NCBI RefSeq assembly: GCF_000963705.1
Contig: NZ_LAJY01000150.1
Coordinates: 1 to 5,553 of the forward strand
Source: Elstera litoralis
Lineage (GTDB): Bacteria; Pseudomonadota; Alphaproteobacteria; Elsterales; Elsteraceae
Direction: 5' to 3'
DNA length: 5,553 nucleotides
The position numbers and the translations under genes were made by a program. This document shows, in pieces, positions 1 through 5,506 of this stretch (positions are counted from its first letter, which is position 1; each line of letters starts with the position of its first letter). The notes beneath the pieces are model-generated. The model was given only the letters and a program-made list of their open reading frames with translations, had not been told where the DNA came from and searched no databases.

Positions 1-436
1 GAAACGCGAAGCCGCCGGCAGCATCGCCGGACACGAAGGCGCAGTTCTTCGGGCATTGATCGGCGGGGATCAGCGGCGGCGAGAAGCTCTTCGTGCCGCC
101 GAATTCGCTGAGATGGGAGGGGCGGGCGCGGCCCCAATTGTCTTTCAGAATCGTATTGGCCAGCAATCCCGGCCCGAGCCCGACGGCGAGCAGCAGAAAG
201 GCGGCTTCCCGGCCCGTCACGCGGCGGGCGAGCCAAAAGCCGATTGCGCCCAGGGGAATCAGCGCGACGAGGAAGGGCACGGCATCGTGTAGGAACTGGA
301 AGGGCGCGGCCTGCCCGAGCACGAACCCGGCACCGGGCCGATAGCCGAGGGCGGCGACGCTGCGGTCGATCTCCGGCACGGCGATGAACAGCGCCCCCAG
401 CAGCGCTGCGGCACAGAAGACCAAAACTGCGCGCAT
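1..436 (-). CDS. PAP2-superfamily membrane phosphatase, partial (N-terminal 145 residues)
   Basis: This gene reads leftward from ATG 436 and is cut by the window edge after 145 codons, so the C-terminus is missing. PAP2 enzymes are integral membrane phosphatases that remove phosphate from lipid phosphates or pyrophosphates, such as undecaprenyl pyrophosphate, phosphatidate or lipid A. Visible signs are an N-terminal hydrophobic segment (about residues 2-20), further hydrophobic stretches at about 52-70 and 78-95, and motif C1 as KDNWGRARP (K98, R105, P106), matching KX6RP. Motif C2 follows in CAFVSGDAAGGF (S136, G137), but the usual histidine of PSGH is Asp138. Cys128 and Cys132 flank the approach to C2. 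Motif C3, with the nucleophilic histidine, lies outside the window. The start is 3 bases after the stop of the GT39 gene, which implies co-transcription and translational coupling. The family assignment is strong; the substrate cannot be told from this fragment. Confidence 0.85.
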   Translation of the reverse strand, partial: MRAVLVFCAAALLGALFIAVPEIDRSVAALGYRPGAGFVLGQAAPFQFLHDAVPFLVALIPLGAIGFWLARRVTGREAAFLLLAVGLGPGLLANTILKDNWGRARPSHLSEFGGTKSFSPPLIPADQCPKNCAFVSGDAAGGFAF

Positions 437-439
437 GAA

Positions 440-2188
440 TTAGCCCGCGCGCCTAAAGAAAGTGACCGTCACCCATCGCCCCTTGGAGTAATTATAGCCC
501 CGATCGATGCTCAGCGCCTCCACGGGCAGCTTGGCCGCCTCGGCAGCTTCGCGGAACTTGGTGATGTCGCGGTCGCCGATCAAGGCAAGATCGGCCTGCC
601 GGTCGGCCAAAAGTTGGGCGGCGGTGGCCGCATCGGTCAGACGGGTCGTGGTTTGGGTCAGAAAAACAAGGCTCGGTTCGGCATAGCCCGCCGCCACCAG
701 CCGCGCGCCGGGGGCAAGCGTCTCGGCCTGGGCGGCCAAGCTGCGCGATAGAAAGAAGCCGGAACTGGCGGGCAGCACGCCCGAAAGCAGCGCGCCATAG
801 CCGAGCGCGGCGACCGTAATCGCGCTCACGAGGGCCGGAGCCCCCGCGCCAATCCACACCCAGCGCAGGGTAAGCCCGCCGCCAATGAGGAAGACGGCGG
901 CAGCGATCAGCGCCAGCGGGTTCAGCGCGTGATCCAAATACAGCCCGATCCCGACCGACACGATTGCCAGCAGCAGCGCCGCCAGTCCCCACAGCAGTTG
1001 CGAAATGCGGGCCGTCCACGGTGTTACCTGATGCACTACCGCCGTCAGCGCGAAGCGGGCGACCAAGAGCGCCAGCGCCGGATAGAGCGGCAGCACGTAA
1101 TGGGGCAGCTTGGTTGGGATCAACTCGAAAATCAGCCAGCAGGGAAGAACCCAGGCGAGGGCGAAGCGCACCAACGGGTCGAGCCGGGTTTGCCAGGCCG
1201 CGCGGAGGGCGGGGATCAAGAGCAGTGTGCCGGGAAAGAAGGTCACGGCGAGCAGGGCCAGATACAGGCCCGGCGGTGCGCCGTGGCCTTCCTGGCTGCC
1301 GATCAACTTTGGCAGCAGGTCGCCGCGAATGGCATCGACGAAAAAATTCCCGCCCGTCGCCGTGCTGCCGCCGCCCGGCTGGGCCAGAATGGCGAGGGTC
1401 CAGGGCGCGACGATCAGGGCGGCGAGCGGCAGGCCCATCAGCGGGCGCAGGCGCTTCAGCCATCCCCAGGATTTATCGGCAAACCCGAGGGCCAGCAGCG
1501 TGACGCCGACCACCATCGGCACCACGGGGCCTTTCACTAGAATCGCCGCCCCCAGCGCGCCCCAGAACAGGGCCGTATAGCGCAGGGGCAGAGCGACCTC
1601 CTCGCCGGCGGGCCGATAGGCGCGCAGCAGCGCCATTTGCGCGCCGACGGTGCAGGCGAGCAGGGCGGCGTCGGTCTTGGCGAGATGGGCTTCGACAACG
1701 GTCAGTAGCGTCGACGCCAGCAAGGAGGCGGCGAGAAAAGCCGTCGCAGGGTCGGTCTGTCGGCGCAGGCCCGCGAACAGCAGCAGCACGGCGGCGGTGG
1801 CCGCCAACGCCGAGGGCAGACGATAGGCCCCGATGGGGGCTTCCGCGCCGCCGAACAGATGGGCGGACGCCGCCTGAGCCCAATAGATGCCGATCGGCTT
1901 CTTATTGCGCGGCTCATGCTGGAAGGAGATGCGGATATAATCGCCGCTCTCAATCATCTGGCGGCTGGCTTGAGCGAAGCGCGCTTCGTCGCGGTCGAAC
2001 GGCGGCAGCGTCAGCAGGCCCGGCAGAAACAGCACGAGGCAGAGCGCCAGCAGCCCTGCCCAGGGGCCGACCCCTTGGGTAAGCCTTAGCCAGCGGGGAT
2101 TTTCTTCCGGCGAGGAGCCCCCCGACCGGCGCGAGGGAGGCGGCCCAGGCACGGGCGAATGGGGCGTTTGGCGCAGCAGACGAATCAT
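440..2188 (-). CDS. GT39/ArnT-like polytopic membrane glycosyltransferase
   Basis: A 582-residue inner-membrane protein of the GT-C fold (GT39, PMT/ArnT type), the usual size for the family. Such enzymes transfer a sugar from a polyprenyl-phosphate donor to an acceptor on the periplasmic face; ArnT itself adds aminoarabinose to lipid A. After a basic, Pro/Ser-rich cytoplasmic tail (1-40) come the first membrane helix (about 43-62) and the first outer loop with FDRDEARFAQ (D65, D67, E68), the acidic site typical of GT-C enzymes. Then come EPRNKKPIGIYW (92-103), EAHLAKTDA (166-174), KGPVVPMV (219-226) and the hallmark TKLPHYVLPLYP (359-370). Many hydrophobic helices are followed by a soluble C-terminal part ending in GYNYSKGRW. 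ATG 2188 is chosen because it lies 7 bases after the upstream stop. An in-frame start at 2248 would add 20 residues and overlap the upstream gene by 53 bases. Donor and acceptor are unknown, so no arnT symbol is given. Confidence 0.9.
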   Translation of the reverse strand: MIRLLRQTPHSPVPGPPPSRRSGGSSPEENPRWLRLTQGVGPWAGLLALCLVLFLPGLLTLPPFDRDEARFAQASRQMIESGDYIRISFQHEPRNKKPIGIYWAQAASAHLFGGAEAPIGAYRLPSALAATAAVLLLFAGLRRQTDPATAFLAASLLASTLLTVVEAHLAKTDAALLACTVGAQMALLRAYRPAGEEVALPLRYTALFWGALGAAILVKGPVVPMVVGVTLLALGFADKSWGWLKRLRPLMGLPLAALIVAPWTLAILAQPGGGSTATGGNFFVDAIRGDLLPKLIGSQEGHGAPPGLYLALLAVTFFPGTLLLIPALRAAWQTRLDPLVRFALAWVLPCWLIFELIPTKLPHYVLPLYPALALLVARFALTAVVHQVTPWTARISQLLWGLAALLLAIVSVGIGLYLDHALNPLALIAAAVFLIGGGLTLRWVWIGAGAPALVSAITVAALGYGALLSGVLPASSGFFLSRSLAAQAETLAPGARLVAAGYAEPSLVFLTQTTTRLTDAATAAQLLADRQADLALIGDRDITKFREAAEAAKLPVEALSIDRGYNYSKGRWVTVTFFRRAG

Positions 2189-2195
2189 AGGGGGG

Positions 2196-3272
2196 TCATA
2201 CGCTTTTCTGATCCGGCGGAAAAGCCCCTGCGGGAAACAAGGCCGCAACCGCAGCGGCAGCCCGCCCGGTTTCGTCGAACGGCGGCGGTACCGTCTCGAT
2301 TAGCACGCCCGTGAAGGGCCGAACGAGGCCCAAACTCTCCAACCTGCGATGAAAGCGGGCGAATTTGCCCGGTTTACCCGGCAGATCAATGCGATAGACC
2401 GGCCTGCCCGTGCTGGCGGCTTCCGAGAGCATCGAGACGCTGTCGCCCGTCACCAGCAGATGATCGGCGAGCGCCAGCAGGGGGAGATAGGGGTTTTCGC
2501 CGGTTCCATCCCACCAGAAATGCGGATAGGGCCGAAGGGCGGCTTGCAGCCGGGCTATGGCGTCGGGTGGGGTGCGCCGCGACGGGGTGATCGCCAAGCG
2601 CGCGCCCGTTTCGGCCAGGGCAGCGAGATTGCGCGCCAATCGGTCGGCGGTGGCAGAATCGAAGCGATAGCGCGCGCTATTGCCGCCGAGAAGCACGGCG
2701 ACGAAGGGTTTTCCGGCGGCGTGCGCCTCGGCCTTCAGCGCCGCGAGATCGGCGGGCGGCTGCGCTTTGGCCTCGGCCAGACGGGCAGCGGAAATGCGAT
2801 GGGGGGCACCGGCGAGCGCCACCAGATTTTCGCCCGCGAGCCCATCATGAATCGGCGCGATGACTAAATCGAAGCGCGCCAGCGGCAGCCGGGGGTTCTG
2901 GAGCGCCACGACGCGGGTTTTACCGTGGCTCACGCGCCGAATCGCGGCGGCGGGGGCCACGGCACTACGGCCAGCGGCGATGACCAGATCGGGCCAGGGC
3001 GGCGCGAGCGGCGGGATCAAGGCGGCAATGACGCAGCGGATACCGAAGAATTCCCACAGGCGCGCGGGCAGAAATTTGAACGGAACTATCGCGCGGGCGC
3101 GGTGTTCCTGAACGTCAAGCGGCCTCGGCAAAAGCCCCGCCAATCTTTCGGCCAAACCGCGCGCTTGATTGAGCGTCCCCGCCTTATCGTCGCACAGGAG
3201 CCACACCGTCAGCGGCGGCAGAGCCGACGAAAGCCGGGGATCGGAGGGGGAGAGGGGCTGCGAATTGGGCAT
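2196..3272 (-). CDS. ELM1-family protein (mitochondrial fission ELM1-like, GT-B-like fold)
   Basis: A 358-residue protein of the ELM1-like family (formerly DUF1022), named after the plant mitochondrial fission factor ELM1. Its biochemical role in bacteria is not established, though the fold resembles GT-B glycosyltransferases. Family landmarks appear in order: VWLLCDDKAGTLNQARGLAE (23-42), GRSAVAPAAAIRR (101-113), QNPRLP (125-130), LLGGNSARY (194-202), ITPSRRTP (228-235), GENPYLPLLALADHLLVTGD (258-277) and SVSMLSEAASTGRPVY (278-293). The last pair is the most diagnostic stretch and sits where GT-B proteins bind the nucleotide-sugar donor. No signal peptide or clear membrane helix is visible; LWEFFGIRCVIAALIPPL (72-89) is moderately hydrophobic and could be peripheral. 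It is the first gene of the minus-strand cluster, followed after 7 bases by the GT39 gene. The first 20 residues are low complexity and no good Shine-Dalgarno precedes ATG 3272, so the true start could differ slightly. Confidence 0.88.
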   Translation of the reverse strand: MPNSQPLSPSDPRLSSALPPLTVWLLCDDKAGTLNQARGLAERLAGLLPRPLDVQEHRARAIVPFKFLPARLWEFFGIRCVIAALIPPLAPPWPDLVIAAGRSAVAPAAAIRRVSHGKTRVVALQNPRLPLARFDLVIAPIHDGLAGENLVALAGAPHRISAARLAEAKAQPPADLAALKAEAHAAGKPFVAVLLGGNSARYRFDSATADRLARNLAALAETGARLAITPSRRTPPDAIARLQAALRPYPHFWWDGTGENPYLPLLALADHLLVTGDSVSMLSEAASTGRPVYRIDLPGKPGKFARFHRRLESLGLVRPFTGVLIETVPPPFDETGRAAAAVAALFPAGAFPPDQKSV

Positions 3273-3299
3273 GACGTAACCGAATAGAGAGGTTATAAG
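3271..3299 (+). promoter_or_regulatory. Candidate sigma-70 type promoter for the Lrp-family gene
   Basis: ATGACG (3271-3276, four of six to TTGACA) and TATAAG (3294-3299, five of six to TATAAT) are separated by 17 bases. Transcription would begin near 3306, leaving a leader of about 33 bases before ATG 3339. The -35 box overlaps the start codon of the divergent ELM1 gene. Found by eye; hexamers of this quality also occur by chance. Confidence 0.3.
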
Positions 3300-3338
3300 A
3301 AATTATATGTCTAGAAACCCCAAGAGCGGATCGTAAAA
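3273..3338. promoter_or_regulatory. Divergent intergenic region between ELM1 cluster and lrp-type gene
   Basis: Sixty-six bases separate the two divergent start codons, so both promoters must be here or overlap the genes. The centre is AT-rich, unlike the flanks, with a perfect short inverted repeat TATAA-GAAA-TTATA at 3294-3307. Lrp/AsnC regulators commonly bind AT-rich sites upstream of their own gene, which makes this a plausible autoregulatory and cluster-regulating operator. That is inference from position and composition only. The minus strand carries a perfect TATAAT at 3307-3302, pointing toward the ELM1 gene, but I find no convincing -35 box at the right distance. Confidence 0.45.
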
Positions 3339-3836
3339 ATGCGACAAATCAAGTTGGACCGGATCGATCGGCGGATCCTCCGCGATCTCCAGGCCGACGG
3401 GCGCATGACGAATGTGGAACTGGCGCAACGGGTGGGCATCTCCGCGCCGCCGTGCCTGCGCCGGGTTCGCGCTCTGGAAAAATCCGGTCTCATCCGGGGC
3501 TATCACGCCGATATCAACCCGGAAGCTTTGGGCTTCGGGGTGACGGTTTTCGCCCAGGTCGGCCTGTCCAGTCAGTCGGATGTCGATCTGCGTGCCTTCG
3601 AAGAGATGGTCTCCCACTGGGCGGAAGTGCGCGAATGTGCCCTGCTGACCGGCGATGTGGACTATCTGCTGAAAGTCGTCGCCCAGGATTGGGAGGATTA
3701 TCAGCGTTTCCTCACCACCAAACTGACGGCGGCCAAGAATGTCGCCCATGTCCGCTCGGCGTTGGTGATGCGCACGACCAAAGATATGCCGGGCGTGCCG
3801 ATCGACATCGACGAGGCCGACGGCAGCCATAGCTGA
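3339..3836 (+). CDS. Lrp/AsnC-family transcriptional regulator
   Basis: A 165-residue DNA-binding regulator of the feast/famine (Lrp/AsnC) family, cytoplasmic and usually an octamer or other dimer-based oligomer that senses amino acids. The N-terminal winged helix-turn-helix covers about residues 4-60: LDRIDRRILRDLQADGRM, then the recognition region NVELAQRVGISAPPCLRRV (25-43) and ALEKSGLIRGY (45-55). The C-terminal RAM/AsnC effector domain spans about 66-148 and contains LLTGDVDYLLKV (102-113), where the family binds ligand. The length is normal. ATG 3339 fits the family N-terminus; upstream AGCGGA is only a weak ribosome binding site. It is divergent from the ELM1-GT39-PAP2 cluster and convergent with greA. 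The effector and targets cannot be read from sequence; autoregulation and control of the divergent cluster are reasonable guesses. The tail after residue 150 is acidic and probably unstructured. Confidence 0.95.
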   Translation: MRQIKLDRIDRRILRDLQADGRMTNVELAQRVGISAPPCLRRVRALEKSGLIRGYHADINPEALGFGVTVFAQVGLSSQSDVDLRAFEEMVSHWAEVRECALLTGDVDYLLKVVAQDWEDYQRFLTTKLTAAKNVAHVRSALVMRTTKDMPGVPIDIDEADGSHS

Positions 3837-3844
3837 TCTCAAGC

Positions 3845-3874
3845 AAAAAGGGCGGCGCGCGGGCCGCCCTTTTT
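3845..3874. terminator. Bidirectional intrinsic terminator between lrp-type gene and greA
   Basis: A perfect 12-base inverted repeat, AAAAAGGGCGGC (3845-3856) and GCCGCCCTTTTT (3863-3874), encloses a six-base loop. The GC core flanked by A5 and T5 gives a stem plus U-tract in both directions. It starts 8 bases past the stop of the Lrp-family gene and lies 16 bases past the greA stop on the other strand, so it can serve both convergent genes. Confidence 0.93.
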
Positions 3875-3890
3875 GATTTAAGTCCCTCGG

Positions 3891-4364
3891 TTAGCTGAAG
3901 CTAATACCGACGATCTCATAGGATTTCGAGCCGCGCGGCGTGGTGACTTCCACCGAATCCCCGACCGACTTGCCGATGAGGGCACGGGCCAGCGGAGCCG
4001 TGATCGACAGCAACCCGGCTTTCACATCGCCCTCATACTGCCCGACGATCTGGAAGTTTTGCTCTTCGCCGGTGTCCTCGTCGGCCAGATTGACGTTCGC
4101 CCCGAATTTAATGGTCGAGCCGGTCAATTTGCTGGGATCGATGACATCGGCGCGCGAAATCACATCCTCCAATTCGGCCACACGGCCTTCGATGAAGCTT
4201 TGCCGCTCGCGCGCCGCCGCATACTCGGCGTTTTCCGACAAATCGCCATGCTCGCGCGCTTCGGCGATGGCACGGATCACCGCTGGGCGCTCCACCGTCT
4301 TCAAATGCTTCAACTCTTCTGTCAGCCGTGCGTAGCCGCTGGCTGTCATCGGCACCTTTTCCAT
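3891..4364 (-). CDS. greA: Transcription elongation factor GreA
   Basis: A 157-residue GreA, essentially the standard length. GreA enters the secondary channel of RNA polymerase and stimulates cleavage of backtracked transcripts, rescuing arrested complexes. The N-terminal antiparallel coiled coil spans about residues 8-75. Its tip carries the signature AREHGDLSENAEYAAARE, with the catalytic acidic residues Asp41 and Glu44 at the same positions as in E. coli GreA. The C-terminal FKBP-like domain (about 83-157) contains GQYEGDVKAGLLS and ends with IGKSVGDSVEVTTPRGSKSY before EIVGI. ATG 4364 gives MEKVPMT, aligning with MQAIPMT of E. coli; GGAGAGG at 4381-4375, 10 bases upstream, is an acceptable ribosome binding site. 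It appears monocistronic here: nothing credible lies upstream on the same strand within the window. GreA is preferred over GreB from the motif spacing and sequence. Confidence 0.98.
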   Translation of the reverse strand: MEKVPMTASGYARLTEELKHLKTVERPAVIRAIAEAREHGDLSENAEYAAARERQSFIEGRVAELEDVISRADVIDPSKLTGSTIKFGANVNLADEDTGEEQNFQIVGQYEGDVKAGLLSITAPLARALIGKSVGDSVEVTTPRGSKSYEIVGISFS

Positions 4365-4676
4365 GCCCTATTAACCTCTCCGGTCCGGCTATCTCATACG
4401 GTCAGATCTGCGCCCGGAAGCGCGGCCTACTGAGTGGGCGCGGAGAATAATCCGCCCGCGCGCGCGATACAAGCTGCGTTGCACACGCGGCCGTCGCTTT
4501 CCAGTCACAGCCCCATCACGCCCCGCTGCCGAGGCGGCGGTTCGGGAAAGAGCGAGGGGCGATATGGTCTCTTGCCTTAACGAATATGCTTCCCTTAAAA
4601 TGCCATATGGTTTTTCTGTGATCGGTCCCCCGCTTTTCGGGGCCGGGGTGCAGTGAGGACAGAGGATCTGCCGCCG
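4365..4676. other. Intergenic region between greA and the PilZ gene
   Basis: About 310 bases between divergent greA and the PilZ gene. It holds the greA ribosome binding site (4375-4381), a small hairpin GCGGA/TCCGC (4440-4444 and 4451-4455), a palindrome CCATATGG at 4603-4610 flanked by A and T runs, and a hairpin CCCCG-CTTTT-CGGGG at 4628-4642 in the presumed PilZ leader. The part at 4400-4560 is GC-rich with no recognisable gene. Minus-strand reading frames across it continue antisense through the PilZ gene and look spurious. I could not identify a convincing greA promoter. Confidence 0.5.
4572..4601 (+). promoter_or_regulatory. Candidate promoter for the PilZ gene
   Basis: TTGCCT (4572-4577, four of six to TTGACA) and TAAAAT (4596-4601, five of six to TATAAT) are 18 bases apart. 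The start of transcription would fall near 4608, inside or beside the CCATATGG palindrome (4603-4610), giving a leader of about 70 bases. The palindrome could be an operator or chance. Prediction by eye only. Confidence 0.35.
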
Positions 4677-5255
4677 ATGAGTGAGGATAGCCGGTCTCGT
4701 TTGGCTCGGGAATTGATGGCCACGCTCAAGGTTGACCATGAGCGGGCGCAGCGGAGTCGCGCGATTTCCAGCCAGTTCGATGCCGCCGATGAATTCGACC
4801 GGCAGGAACGCGCCCTGGATCGTTCGGGCGGGGGTGCGCCGCGTCCAGGCGCGGGTCGTATGAAAGAAGGTATGGCCGTTGCCGCGCGCACGGAGAATAC
4901 CGCCAAGGATGGCCAGGGTCTCGCCGCCCATCAGAAGCGCGATAACCGCCGCTTTACCGACCCGGTCTTACGCATCGGCATTTTTCACGATAGCTTCGAG
5001 ACGATCGATTGGTCGCTCGGCGGCGTGATGGTCGGCAATTACGTGGGCGAGTTGAAGGCGAACAACCGCTTCCAGATTACCTTTACGGTGGCGAGCGCTA
5101 AGGCAGGCGCGGCCTATTATGCCGCGCAGGTGCGCGTTATTCGCGTCGATCCGCGTAAGCGTACCCTGTCGCTGAAGTTCGAGAAACTGGCATCGGGCGC
5201 GTTCGATTTCCTCTCCGGTTTGCAGTTGCAGCAGGCCCGCAAGCGGATGTCCTAA
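4677..5255 (+). CDS. PilZ-domain protein, probable c-di-GMP effector
   Basis: A 192-residue soluble protein whose C-terminal half is a PilZ domain, the common bacterial receptor for cyclic di-GMP. Counting from ATG 4677, the RxxxR motif is in KRDNRRF (R88 and R92) and the DxSxxG motif is in DWSLGG (D111, S113, G116), both intact, so nucleotide binding is likely. The domain covers about residues 86-180, with beta-rich stretches such as VLRIGIF, FQITFTVASAK and AAQVRVIRVD. The first 85 residues are charged, Ala/Arg-rich and match no domain I know; they may be a helical or disordered partner-binding region. No membrane segment or output domain is visible, so the role (motility, exopolysaccharide or other) is open. 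ATG 4677 has AGAGGA 11 bases upstream. A GTG at 4653 in frame would add eight residues but has a poorer ribosome binding site. It stands alone between its own promoter and terminator. Confidence 0.88.
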   Translation: MSEDSRSRLARELMATLKVDHERAQRSRAISSQFDAADEFDRQERALDRSGGGAPRPGAGRMKEGMAVAARTENTAKDGQGLAAHQKRDNRRFTDPVLRIGIFHDSFETIDWSLGGVMVGNYVGELKANNRFQITFTVASAKAGAAYYAAQVRVIRVDPRKRTLSLKFEKLASGAFDFLSGLQLQQARKRMS

Positions 5256-5284
5256 GCGTCTTATTATTGGAAGATCGATGAATT

Positions 5285-5318
5285 AACGCCCCCCGGAGAC
5301 TTCGGGGGGCGTTTTTTT
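5285..5318 (+). terminator. Strong intrinsic terminator after the PilZ gene
   Basis: The stem AACGCCCCCCGGA (5285-5297) pairs with TTCGGGGGGCGTT (5301-5313) with a single G-T pair and a GAC loop. It is followed by seven T residues (5312-5318, partly in the stem). It lies 29 bases past the PilZ stop and isolates that gene from the next one. The other strand lacks a proper T-tract, so it is probably one-directional. Confidence 0.93.
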
Positions 5319-5426
5319 ATTGCTGCACTGCACCTAAAAACTGCACTGAGGTGCGACAATCCGCGCGCCAAGATTGCGGCATTTCCTTGTCGCGTTCCGA
5401 ATATAACCTCTGTACCGTCTGAATGG

Positions 5427-5481
5427 ATGTTTTGTTTCCGGTGGCCTTCCTACTCGGAAATAAAGCCACCAGACAAAATAT
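5427..5481 (+). repeat. Long imperfect inverted repeat (hairpin) upstream of right-edge gene
   Basis: Nested complementary arms fold into one 55-base hairpin. ATGTTTTGT (5427-5435) pairs with ACAAAATAT (5473-5481) with one G-T pair. GGTGGC (5440-5445) pairs with GCCACC (5465-5470). TTCC (5447-5450) pairs with GGAA (5456-5459) around the loop TACTC. Internal loops are TTCC against AG, and C against ATAAA. No T-tract follows, so it is not a simple terminator. It ends 13 bases before the AGGGAG ribosome binding site. It may be a leader RNA element or an operator; the function is unknown. Confidence 0.55.
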
Positions 5482-5494
5482 AAAGATAAAGTTT

Positions 5495-5500
5495 AGGGAG
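5495..5500 (+). promoter_or_regulatory. Ribosome binding site of right-edge gene
   Basis: AGGGAG lies 6 bases before ATG 5507, good spacing for a Shine-Dalgarno site. It is the main reason for accepting the short open frame at the window edge as a gene start. Confidence 0.65.
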
Positions 5501-5506
5501 TCAGAA

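Larger units (their letters stand above)
5319..5506. other. Structured intergenic or leader region before the right-edge gene
   Basis: No gene is supported between the PilZ terminator and the right-edge start codon. The stretch contains the direct repeat CTGCACTG (5323-5330 and 5341-5348), a short inverted repeat GCACCT/AGGTGC (5330-5335 and 5349-5354), a TATAAC box (5402-5407) without a well-spaced -35, and the long imperfect hairpin at 5427-5481. Composition turns AT-rich after about 5475, as is common just upstream of a translation start. Confidence 0.5.

Noticed and set aside
56..344. Plus-strand short frames at the left edge
   Set aside because: The opposite strand encodes a PAP2 protein with recognisable C1 and C2 motifs; these frames are its shadows.
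929..1580. Plus-strand frames of 156-203 codons inside the GT39 gene
   Set aside because: Highly charged Gln/Arg/Gly-rich translations with no motif, opposite a well-supported membrane glycosyltransferase.
3303..3842. Minus-strand open frame of 179 codons opposite the Lrp-family gene
   Set aside because: It is antisense to a clear Lrp/AsnC protein, has no recognisable motif, and its composition is that expected from reading a GC-rich gene backwards.
4628..4642. Hairpin CCCCG-CTTTT-CGGGG as a terminator
   Set aside because: The stem is only five bases and there is no T-tract after it on either strand. Recorded only as leader structure.
4389..4931. Minus-strand open frame of 180 codons across the greA-PilZ gap and the 5' part of the PilZ gene
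   Set aside because: It overlaps the PilZ coding sequence on the opposite strand, lacks a domain or ribosome binding site, and is Arg/Pro/Thr-rich in the way shadow frames are.
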